Shown here: positions 44,374 through 51,989 of the stretch, in pieces | Numbering within the stretch: position 1 is the stretch's first letter | Layout of the letters: each line of letters opens with the position of its first letter | Assembly (NCBI GenBank): GCA_964440935.1 | Contig: CAYTTY010000018.1 | Coordinates: forward strand, 1 to 64,000 | DNA: 64,000 nucleotides | Direction: 5' to 3' | From: WJJR01 sp964440935 | GTDB lineage: Bacteria > Zixibacteria > MSB-5A5 > WJJR01 | The notes under the pieces: model-generated | What the model saw: only the letters and a program-made list of their open reading frames with translations | What the model was told of the DNA's origin: nothing | Database searches by the model: none | Made by a program: the position numbers and the translations under genes

Positions 44374-45942
44374 ATGGCCGATCTCAACGAACTCAAGACC
44401 CTGGGTACAGATCCCATCCCCGGTGACAATCCGGCCGGGGAGTCGGTCCAGTTTGACGACGATTACGAAGAATTGCGCACCGAAGTCAAGAAGCTCGACT
44501 CCGTCACCAAAGAACCCGTCGAGTGGTCGCTGGTGATCGACAAGGCGTCGGACATTCTCAAGTCACGGTCGAAGAACCTCCTCGCTGCGATTTATCTCAC
44601 GTATGGACTCTACGAGACGCGCGACTACGCCGGCCTGGAGACAGGCCTCACCATCTGCCGTGATCTGCTTACCACGTACTGGGAAACGTTGGACCCGCCG
44701 CTGAAGCGGAAGCGGGGCCGCATTGAAGCGTTCTCCTGGCTGGGCGAACGCGGTGGACGAATCGCGGAAGATCGTCAACCCGCCAGCGATGAAAAAGAGG
44801 CGCTCGATAACTGCGCGGTACTGATTGATGAGATCAACAAGTTGTTGCAGGAGAAACTGGCGGACGATGCTCCCGATCTCGGTGACTTGCAGCGGGCGAT
44901 CAAACAGTATATCAAGGATTTCGAAGCGGCGGCCCGGGCCGCTGAGGAGAAGAAACGCAAAGCGGCCGAGCGTGCGGCCTCGGGCGAAATCGAGCTGAAT
45001 TCGGTCGATGACGCACGCCGCGAGTTGGGCAAGGTCCGAAATACGGTAAAGCAAATTTGTGATTTTCTTCGCAAAACCGATAACGCCGACCCGGCGCCGT
45101 ACCGGCTAATTCGTTCGATATCGTGGGGCCTCTACAAGGACGCTCCACCGAATGAGAACGGGACGACGAAGATCCCCGCGCCCGCGCCCGAGTTGAGTAC
45201 CCGTTGCTTCGACCTCGAGCAGAAGCAGGATTGGGCCAACTTGATTGAAGCGGGTGAAGCGGCGTTCACCAACGCCATCTTTTGGCTGGACATCCACCGC
45301 TGGGTCGTATTAGGATTAAAAGGATTGGGTCCAACCCATGAAGCCGCGGCCGACGCCGTTATGCTGGAAATCGGCGCACTCGTGTCGCGGTTCCCTGAGC
45401 TGCCGAAGCTGAAGTTTGCCAACGATTCTCCGCTCGCTTCACCCGATACGGAGACATGGCTGGAGAAGGATGTGCTTCCGCGAATGAGCAGCGGGGATGG
45501 AGCACCGTCAAGCGGTGGGGACTCAGACAGCAACGAGCCGGAGCATCTGGCCGAGAAGAGCGCGGATGCCCGTCGCCTGGCCGGTGGTGGAAATCTGCCC
45601 CAAGCCATCCGCATCATGCAGGAGGGCATCTCATCGACCGGTGAGCGACGAGGGCAATTCCTCTGGCGGTTGGGCCTGGCCAAACTCTGTCTTGATGCGG
45701 GACAGCCGCTCCTGGCCACGCCGCATCTGGAGGAACTCGAGGATTTGATTCAGCGGCATGAACTGGAAATGTGGGAGCCCAAACTCTGTCTATCGGTGTA
45801 TACCGCATTGTTGAATGCCCGGCGCATGTTGCTCAAAGACCAGCGGCGTGCCACGCCGGAACTGATGCAGAAGACCAATCAACTGCAGGATCGACTGTGT
45901 CGCTTGGATGCCGCCACGGCACTGGCGCTATCCGCACGGTAA
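44374..45942 (+). CDS. tssA: T6SS cap/priming protein TssA
   Basis: A 522-residue cytoplasmic protein. The N-terminal ImpA_N domain is clear: PIPGDNPAGESVQFDDDYEEL, LLAAIYLTYGLYETRDYAGL and the ETLDPPLKRKRGRIEAFSWLGER region. A charged, Ala-rich coiled segment follows (about residues 180-215) and then a VasJ-type C-terminal domain. TssA primes and coordinates tube and sheath assembly. Confidence 0.92.
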   Translation: MADLNELKTLGTDPIPGDNPAGESVQFDDDYEELRTEVKKLDSVTKEPVEWSLVIDKASDILKSRSKNLLAAIYLTYGLYETRDYAGLETGLTICRDLLTTYWETLDPPLKRKRGRIEAFSWLGERGGRIAEDRQPASDEKEALDNCAVLIDEINKLLQEKLADDAPDLGDLQRAIKQYIKDFEAAARAAEEKKRKAAERAASGEIELNSVDDARRELGKVRNTVKQICDFLRKTDNADPAPYRLIRSISWGLYKDAPPNENGTTKIPAPAPELSTRCFDLEQKQDWANLIEAGEAAFTNAIFWLDIHRWVVLGLKGLGPTHEAAADAVMLEIGALVSRFPELPKLKFANDSPLASPDTETWLEKDVLPRMSSGDGAPSSGGDSDSNEPEHLAEKSADARRLAGGGNLPQAIRIMQEGISSTGERRGQFLWRLGLAKLCLDAGQPLLATPHLEELEDLIQRHELEMWEPKLCLSVYTALLNARRMLLKDQRRATPELMQKTNQLQDRLCRLDAATALALSAR

Positions 45943-46020
45943 GGAACCCCTCATGGACAGGGGATGACGATACAACAATAACCAATCGTTATAACACACC
46001 ATGAAGTGAGGTGAGACAGA

Positions 46021-46524
46021 ATGGGACAAGAAGGATCAGTAGCACCACGCGAACGGGTCAACATCGTCTACAAGCCGGCAACCGGCGTCGACGAAGAAAA
46101 GGAACTCCCACTGAAGCTGGTCATGTTGGGCGACTACTCGCAACGTCCGGACGATACACCCCTCGAGGATCGCAATCCGATCAACATCGACAAGGATAAC
46201 TTCAACGATGTCATGAAGGGGATGAAATTATCGTTGGATGCAAACGTGAAAAATGTGCTGGCCGACGAAGAAGGCGCGGAAATGCCCGTCAGTCTGAAGT
46301 TCAACCACGTCAATGATTTTGGACCAGAGGCGATTGTCAAGCAGGTGCCGGAACTGAACAGTCTCCTGCAATTGCGGACGGCGCTGCTGGCCCTCAAAGG
46401 TCCCTTGGGCAATGTCCCCGGATTCCGCAAAAAGATCATGGAGATCATGTCCGACGATGCCGCGCGTGACAAGCTTCTCAATGAGCTGGGATTGTCGGGA
46501 GATCAATCAGGAGAACAATCGTAA
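46021..46524 (+). CDS. tssB: T6SS contractile sheath small subunit TssB
   Basis: A 167-residue sheath protein. TssB motifs: N-terminal RVNIVYKPATG, LPLKLVMLGDYSQRPDDTPLEDRNPINIDKDNFNDVM, and LKFNHVNDFGPEAIVKQVPEL. The ATG has GAGGTGAG upstream. It pairs with TssC, encoded next, to form the contractile sheath. Confidence 0.97.
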   Translation: MGQEGSVAPRERVNIVYKPATGVDEEKELPLKLVMLGDYSQRPDDTPLEDRNPINIDKDNFNDVMKGMKLSLDANVKNVLADEEGAEMPVSLKFNHVNDFGPEAIVKQVPELNSLLQLRTALLALKGPLGNVPGFRKKIMEIMSDDAARDKLLNELGLSGDQSGEQS

Positions 46525-46562
46525 CAGCCCTCACGAGGAGGATGTAAAGGAGATGGATCATT

Positions 46563-48044
46563 ATGGCTGAAGAAGAAGAACAGAAACAGGAGGCCCAGGC
46601 GGCCGAGGGGGCGGGTTCGCTGGTTGAGGAAATTCTCCAGGAAACCAAGCTGACACCGTCCGATGAAGGCTTTGACGTCGCCCGCGACGGCATGCGCGAG
46701 TTGATCAAAATGCTCGCCACGCCGGAACGCAAGGGTGAACGTGTACAGCAGAAGCTCGTCGACGAGATGATCTCTGAGATCGATCAGAAGATGAGCAAGC
46801 AGGTCGATCAGGTGCTGCACCACCCGGATTTCCAGCGTTTGGAATCCGCCTGGCGCGGGTTGAAGTTCGTCATTGACCGGACCGACTTCCGTGAGAACAT
46901 CAAAGTCGAAGTGCTCAACGTCTCGAAGGAAGATTTGCTCAACGACTTCACCGATTCGCCGGAGATTCCGAAGTCGGGACTCTACAAGCAAATCTACTCG
47001 CGTGAATACGGGCAGTTCGGTGGTTCGCCGGTGGGCGCGATGATCGCCAATTATGAATTCGGCCCCGGTTCGCAGGATGTGGCGCTGATGCAATATTGTG
47101 CCTCCGTCGGTGCGATGGCCCATGCACCGTTCATTGCCGCTGCCGGACCGGAGTTCTTCGGTGAAGACAGTTGGCTGAAGTTCCCGAATCTCAAGGATCT
47201 GAAGTCGATCACCGAAGGGCCGCGGTACACCAAGTGGCGTGGCTTCCGCGAATCCGATGATTCGCGCTACGTCGGTCTCACCTGCCCGCGCTTCCTGCTG
47301 CGCCTCCCGTACAGCAAGGAAGACAACCCGATCAAGGCGTTCGACTACAACGAAACGGTGACTGACAGCCACGAGAACTACCTGTGGGGCAACACCGCGT
47401 TCACCTTTGCGACGCGTCTGACCGACAGCTTCGCGAAGTGGCGGTGGTGTCCGAATATCATCGGTCCGAAAGCCGGTGGTGCGGTCGAGAACCTGCCGGT
47501 CCACACGTTTGAACAGATGGGTGAGACCCAGGCCAAGATTCCGACTGAGATTCTGATCACCGAGCGTCGCGAGTTTGAGCTGGCCGAAGAAGGGTTCATC
47601 GGCCTGACCATGCGCAAAGACTCCGACAACGCCTGCTTCTTCTCGGCCAATTCCTGCCAGAAGGCAAAGACGTTCGGCCAATCGGCGGAAGGCAAGGCGG
47701 CCGAGACGAACTACAAGCTCGGCACCCAGTTGCCGTACATGTTCGTGATTTCACGTCTCTCGCATTACATCAAGGTGCTGCAGCGCGAAAACATCGGCTC
47801 GTGGAAAGAACGCGGCGATCTCGAACGCGAACTCAACAACTGGATTCAGCAGTATGTCGCCGACATGGACAACCCGAAACCGGGTGTCCGCAACCGCCGG
47901 CCGCTGCGTCAGGCACAGATTAATGTGGAAGATGTTGAGGGCGAGCCGGGCTGGTATAAAGTCGACATGAAGGTGCGGCCGCACTTCAAGTACATGGGCG
48001 CCTTTTTCACCCTGTCGTTGGTTGGTAAGCTCGATAAGTCGTAA
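46563..48044 (+). CDS. tssC: T6SS contractile sheath large subunit TssC
   Basis: A 493-residue sheath protein. Conserved blocks: HHPDFQRLESAWRGLKFVID, FGGSPVGAMIANYEFG, CPRFLLRLPY, and the C-terminal MKVRPHFKYMGAFFTLSLVGKLD. The sheath is recycled by ClpV encoded downstream. A short N-terminal Glu/Gln-rich leader precedes the conserved region. Confidence 0.97.
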   Translation: MAEEEEQKQEAQAAEGAGSLVEEILQETKLTPSDEGFDVARDGMRELIKMLATPERKGERVQQKLVDEMISEIDQKMSKQVDQVLHHPDFQRLESAWRGLKFVIDRTDFRENIKVEVLNVSKEDLLNDFTDSPEIPKSGLYKQIYSREYGQFGGSPVGAMIANYEFGPGSQDVALMQYCASVGAMAHAPFIAAAGPEFFGEDSWLKFPNLKDLKSITEGPRYTKWRGFRESDDSRYVGLTCPRFLLRLPYSKEDNPIKAFDYNETVTDSHENYLWGNTAFTFATRLTDSFAKWRWCPNIIGPKAGGAVENLPVHTFEQMGETQAKIPTEILITERREFELAEEGFIGLTMRKDSDNACFFSANSCQKAKTFGQSAEGKAAETNYKLGTQLPYMFVISRLSHYIKVLQRENIGSWKERGDLERELNNWIQQYVADMDNPKPGVRNRRPLRQAQINVEDVEGEPGWYKVDMKVRPHFKYMGAFFTLSLVGKLDKS

Positions 48045-48084
48045 CTTTTGGGAACTGGGTTCGTAGAGTTAAATGAAAAGAAGG

Positions 48085-48100
48085 CCGGTCTCCCGACCGG
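48085..48100. other. Small hairpin between tssC and hcp
   Basis: CCGGTC (48085-48090), loop TCCC, GACCGG (48095-48100). No T-run follows. It could modulate the high hcp expression relative to tssC, or stabilise an mRNA end. Confidence 0.35.
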
Positions 48101-48142
48101 TGTTAGCAAACCTAAGCTGTACCAGCAAGGAGGGAAAGAACC

Positions 48143-48631
48143 ATGCCAATGCCATTTTACATGACGATGGAGGGTATGAATCAAGGTGCCGTCGAAGGGT
48201 CATGTGATCAGACCGGGCGCGAGGGAACGATCCTCTGCCAGGCGCTGCAGCACGACATCTCGATTCCGCGGGACCCGCAGAGTGGCCAGCCGACCGGCCT
48301 GCGTGTTCACAACCCGCTCACCATCACGAAGGTCTTCGACAAATCATCGCCGAAGATTTTCCAGGCGCTGACGTCGGGCGAGCGGATGAAAGACGTCACC
48401 ATGAAGTTCTACCGCATCGACAACGCGGGCATCGAAGAGCACTACTACACGATTCAGCTTGAAGATGCGATTGTCGTCTCGGTGCGGCCGCACGTGCCCA
48501 ACTGTCTCGATCCGCAGTTCGCCAGCTACGGCCACATGGAGGATGTTGCGTACACGTATCGCAAGATCATCTGGACGTGGGTGCCGGATGGCGTGGAATC
48601 CGAGGACGATTGGCGCGTTCCGCGCTCGTAG
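48143..48631 (+). CDS. hcp: T6SS tube protein Hcp (TssD)
   Basis: A 162-residue protein that stacks as hexameric rings to form the inner tube. Hcp pattern: PFYMTMEGMNQGAVEGSC, ITKVFDKSSPKIFQAL, MKFYRI and HMEDVAYTYRKIIWTW. The ATG follows AAGGAGGG. Hairpins on both sides (48085-48100 and 48664-48691) isolate it within the cluster, as expected for the most abundant T6SS protein. Confidence 0.96.
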   Translation: MPMPFYMTMEGMNQGAVEGSCDQTGREGTILCQALQHDISIPRDPQSGQPTGLRVHNPLTITKVFDKSSPKIFQALTSGERMKDVTMKFYRIDNAGIEEHYYTIQLEDAIVVSVRPHVPNCLDPQFASYGHMEDVAYTYRKIIWTWVPDGVESEDDWRVPRS

Positions 48632-48663
48632 TATCGCGTTTGCATTCGTAACGCTCGTGGTCG

Positions 48664-48691
48664 GGCGGCCTCACGCAGGTGTGAGGCCGCC
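48664..48691 (+). terminator. Strong hairpin after hcp
   Basis: A perfect 11-bp stem (GGCGGCCTCAC/GTGAGGCCGCC) with a 6-base loop, 33 bases after the hcp stop. It is not followed by a proper T-run, so it may be a leaky terminator or an mRNA stabiliser that raises hcp levels relative to tssE. Confidence 0.6.
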
Positions 48692-48755
48692 ACGGCCGTT
48701 TGTCCGTGCCGGTGCATGATGATGGCCGGGCGCTGTGAATTGAGGAGAAAGCCGA

Positions 48756-49169
48756 GTGGTCCGCGCGCGCACACTGCTCGAACGAGTCGCTGACCCTGAT
48801 CCCCGCGAAGACGAAACCATGTCGGTTGACACCAACCGGCTGCGGCGATCGGTGTTCATGCACCTGCGCAAGATGCTCAATTCGCGGCATGACCAGGCGC
48901 CGGCGCAACCCGACTATGGGATTCCCGACCTGAACGAATTCATGTTTTCAATGCCCGAGTCTATTGCCCCGATGCGCCAGGCCATTCAAAACTCCATCGA
49001 GAAGTATGAACCCCGGCTGAAAAACGTCGTGGCGACATGGATTCCCGACGAAGACGATCCGTTTAGCATTCGCTTCGACATCAAAGCGCGACTCATCAGC
49101 GACACCGGTGAAACGCCGATCTCGTTTCAAACCAACGTCGGGTCGGCGCGCATTGAAGTGGAAGGCTGA
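48756..49169 (+). CDS. tssE: T6SS baseplate protein TssE (gp25-like)
   Basis: A 137-residue baseplate protein homologous to phage T4 gp25. The start is GTG with GAGGAGAAAG upstream. Typical segments: TLLERVADPDP, LRRSVFMHLRKMLNSRHDQAPAQPDYGIPDL and IQNSIEKYEPRLKNVVATWI, with FDIKARL in the final strand. Confidence 0.94.
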   Translation: MVRARTLLERVADPDPREDETMSVDTNRLRRSVFMHLRKMLNSRHDQAPAQPDYGIPDLNEFMFSMPESIAPMRQAIQNSIEKYEPRLKNVVATWIPDEDDPFSIRFDIKARLISDTGETPISFQTNVGSARIEVEG

Positions 49170-49189
49170 GGTCAGAGGCGGCGGTCTGT

Positions 49190-50947
49190 ATGTTCAATAA
49201 GTATTATCAGGATGAACTGACCTACTTGCGCCAGCTCGGCCGTGAGTTCGCCGACGCCTATCCGCAGGCCGGGCATATGCTCTCCGAAGTGGGGACCGAC
49301 CCCGACGTTGAGCGGTTGCTCGAAGGGTTCGCCTTCCTCACCGGACGTGTCCGTCAACGTCTCGACAGCGAACTGCCCGAATTGACCCACGCCTTTATCG
49401 GATTGTTGTGGCCGCACTACCTGCGTCCGGTGCCATCGATGACCGTCGTGCAGTTTGATCCATCGGCCACATTGCAGGACGTGCAGACGATTCCCAAGGG
49501 AACTGAGATCGATTCGAAGCCCGTCGATGGTACACGTTGCCGGTTTCGGACGACCTCCGAGGTGCTGCTGTATCCCTTTACGCTGGAATCAACCGAACTC
49601 GACATGCCGATGTCGCGACCGGCGCAACTCAAGCTCCAGTTCCGTATGTCGGATAAGGCCAATTCGGCGGAGATCGACTACGGTTCACTTCGTCTATACC
49701 TGCACGGTGAGGCCGCCATTGCCTACGAATTGTACTTGTTGCTCACCCGTCACGTACGCGCCGTCACATTCTCCTGCGGTGATCGCAAAATCCGCGTCGA
49801 TGATGGCTCGGTCTGTGAACCGTTCGGCTTCGATAATGACGATGCGCTGCTGCCGTATCCGGCAGAGTCGTTTCCCGGATACCGATTGTTGCAGGAGTTC
49901 TTTGCGTTGCCCGAGAAGTTCCTGGCGGTGACCGTTCAGGACATCTCCGCGCTGGCGAAACTGCAAATCGAGGACAACAAAGGCCGGTTTGAGATCAGCT
50001 TCGAATTTGACCAGCGACCGTCCGACCGGTTGCGGGTCAAATCCGGCGTTGTGCGCACCGGATGTACGCCGGCCGTCAATCTCGTCAGTCTGCGTTCGGC
50101 GCCGATTCGGGTTGATCACGACAAGACCGAGTACCGGTTGCGTGCGGACGCCCCCACTCCCCAGCATTACGAGATCTTTTCCATCGACCGCGTCATCGGA
50201 TGGGTACGGGGAACCGTGACCGAGCGGGAGTATCCGCCGTTCTTTTCATACGAGCACGGTACCGGCGGACCGTCAAGTACATCGGAGTATTATCAATTGC
50301 GTCTGCGTCCGGCGGCTGTTGGCGGCGGCACGGAGACGTATTTGTCGTTTGCGGCGGGTGTCACCGACGGGATCATGCCGTCGACCGAAACCGTGGCGGC
50401 CGACTTGACTTGCACCAACCGGGAGATCTGCGAAAAACTGCGTCCGGGTGACGTGAATGTGGCCACGTCGCGATCACCGACCTTTGCAACATTCACCAAT
50501 ATTACACGCGTCACACCGTCGGTTCCGCCGCCACTCGAGGGACGACTGTTGTGGCAGTTAATTTCACACCTGTCGTTGAATTACTTGACGGTGACGAAGG
50601 TCGAATCTCTGCGCGCCTTGCTGGCTCTCTACAACTTCCATGCGCTTGTTGATCGGCAGGCGGCACGCACCAACGAGCTGCGACTGGCGGGCATCAAGGC
50701 CGTGCGGGCGCAGCCCCACGATCTGATCCGCCAGGGCGCGGTCTATCGCGGTATGAGAATCGATCTCGAATTGCAGGAAGATGCATTTGCCGGCGAAGGG
50801 GAGATGCTCCTCTTCGCGTCGGTGCTCAACTCGTTTTTCGGTTTGTACGCAACCATGAATTGCTTCACGCAACTCCGTGTGAAGGGAATCCAACAGGGCG
50901 GGACCTACGAATGGCCTCCGATGCTGGGGCAACAAAGACTTCTGTAG
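49190..50947 (+). CDS. tssF: T6SS baseplate protein TssF
   Basis: A 585-residue baseplate wedge protein. The N-terminus is diagnostic: YYQDELTYLRQLGREFADAYPQ, then DPDVERLLEGFAFLTGRVRQ and LLWPHYLRPVPSMTVVQF. The centre has IPKGTEIDSKPVDGTRCRFRT. The end overlaps the TssG start by 37 bases, indicating coupling. Confidence 0.96.
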   Translation: MFNKYYQDELTYLRQLGREFADAYPQAGHMLSEVGTDPDVERLLEGFAFLTGRVRQRLDSELPELTHAFIGLLWPHYLRPVPSMTVVQFDPSATLQDVQTIPKGTEIDSKPVDGTRCRFRTTSEVLLYPFTLESTELDMPMSRPAQLKLQFRMSDKANSAEIDYGSLRLYLHGEAAIAYELYLLLTRHVRAVTFSCGDRKIRVDDGSVCEPFGFDNDDALLPYPAESFPGYRLLQEFFALPEKFLAVTVQDISALAKLQIEDNKGRFEISFEFDQRPSDRLRVKSGVVRTGCTPAVNLVSLRSAPIRVDHDKTEYRLRADAPTPQHYEIFSIDRVIGWVRGTVTEREYPPFFSYEHGTGGPSSTSEYYQLRLRPAAVGGGTETYLSFAAGVTDGIMPSTETVAADLTCTNREICEKLRPGDVNVATSRSPTFATFTNITRVTPSVPPPLEGRLLWQLISHLSLNYLTVTKVESLRALLALYNFHALVDRQAARTNELRLAGIKAVRAQPHDLIRQGAVYRGMRIDLELQEDAFAGEGEMLLFASVLNSFFGLYATMNCFTQLRVKGIQQGGTYEWPPMLGQQRLL

Positions 50948-51930
50948 GCAAAGCGCTTGCTGACGATCCATCGCGCTTCACGTTTTTGCAGGCGATGTGG
51001 TTGCTGCAACAAGCGTTGCCGGAAAGTATTGCGGTTGGCCATCAGGGTCCGCCGGATGACGAACCGGTGCGTCTGCGTCCCAATGCCTCACTAGCGTTTC
51101 CGCCCTGCGATATAGATTCCGTAGTGGAGCAGGCCGACAAGCGGCCCCCGTATCGACTGACCACGAACTTCCTCGGTCTGTACGGTGCGCATTCACCGCT
51201 GCCGAATCACTACGCCGAATCGATAGTCCAGGAGTCGAGCGAAGACGATCCTGTTCGGGATTTTCTCGATGTGTTCAATCATCGGTTGCTGTCGTTGTTT
51301 GCCCGGGGGCTTCTCCGTTACCGCGGACATCTCGTATACAATCGGGGAGGGCGTGACAACTACTCGTGGCGGCTCTTCGCACTGGCCGGCTTCGATTCCG
51401 ATACGCTGGAGGGTTTGGATGGCATTCCCCGGCACCGTTTGCTTCGCTTCGCCGGGCACTGGTCCTCGCATCCGATTTCGGCCAGCGGTGCGGCCGGCAT
51501 CATCAGCGCCTACTTCCATGGCATTCGGGTGACCATTGAGCAATGCGTCCCGCGCTGGGTTTACTTGGACGACGAGCAACTCTGTCGCATCGGCCAACGC
51601 GCCTCTCGACTGGGGGTCGACACAACGGTGGGCAGCCGAATACCTGATCGCATGGGACGGTTTCGGGTAGTCGTTGGCCCCGTTGATATGGAGACATACA
51701 AATCGTTTCTCCCGGGCAGTGAGAATATGACGGCGCTGTCCAGCCTGGCCCGGCTCGCATCCGGTGGCTGGCATACATTTGACGTTGAATTGATTTTGCG
51801 CGGCGAAGATTCGCCGCAGTTATCGGTTTCACTCGGTGATCGTGGAGAATTGGGACGGTCGGCGGGATTTTTCTCTAAGCCGTCGGACGACGTTCCCATT
51901 CGCTTCGATCGACCGGTGGGAGTTGGTTGA
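50911..51930 (+). CDS. tssG: T6SS baseplate protein TssG
   Basis: A 339-residue baseplate wedge protein. Recognisable segments: PSRFTFLQAMWLLQQALPE, VRLRPNASLAFPPCDIDSV, LTTNFLGLYGAHSPLPNHYAE and FLDVFNHRLLSLFARG. ATG 50911 lies inside the end of tssF; a GTG slightly downstream is possible. TssF and TssG form a complex with TssE and TssK. Confidence 0.95.
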   Translation: MASDAGATKTSVGKALADDPSRFTFLQAMWLLQQALPESIAVGHQGPPDDEPVRLRPNASLAFPPCDIDSVVEQADKRPPYRLTTNFLGLYGAHSPLPNHYAESIVQESSEDDPVRDFLDVFNHRLLSLFARGLLRYRGHLVYNRGGRDNYSWRLFALAGFDSDTLEGLDGIPRHRLLRFAGHWSSHPISASGAAGIISAYFHGIRVTIEQCVPRWVYLDDEQLCRIGQRASRLGVDTTVGSRIPDRMGRFRVVVGPVDMETYKSFLPGSENMTALSSLARLASGGWHTFDVELILRGEDSPQLSVSLGDRGELGRSAGFFSKPSDDVPIRFDRPVGVG

Positions 51931-51989
51931 TATCTGCGCGCAGCCGTCTGTGGCTGTTGACGATTTCCAAGGTATTGTGAGGATCCATT

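Noticed and set aside
46503..47681. A 392-codon minus-strand frame opposite tssC
   Set aside because: It is entirely antisense to tssC, whose protein is clear; the product resembles random translation.
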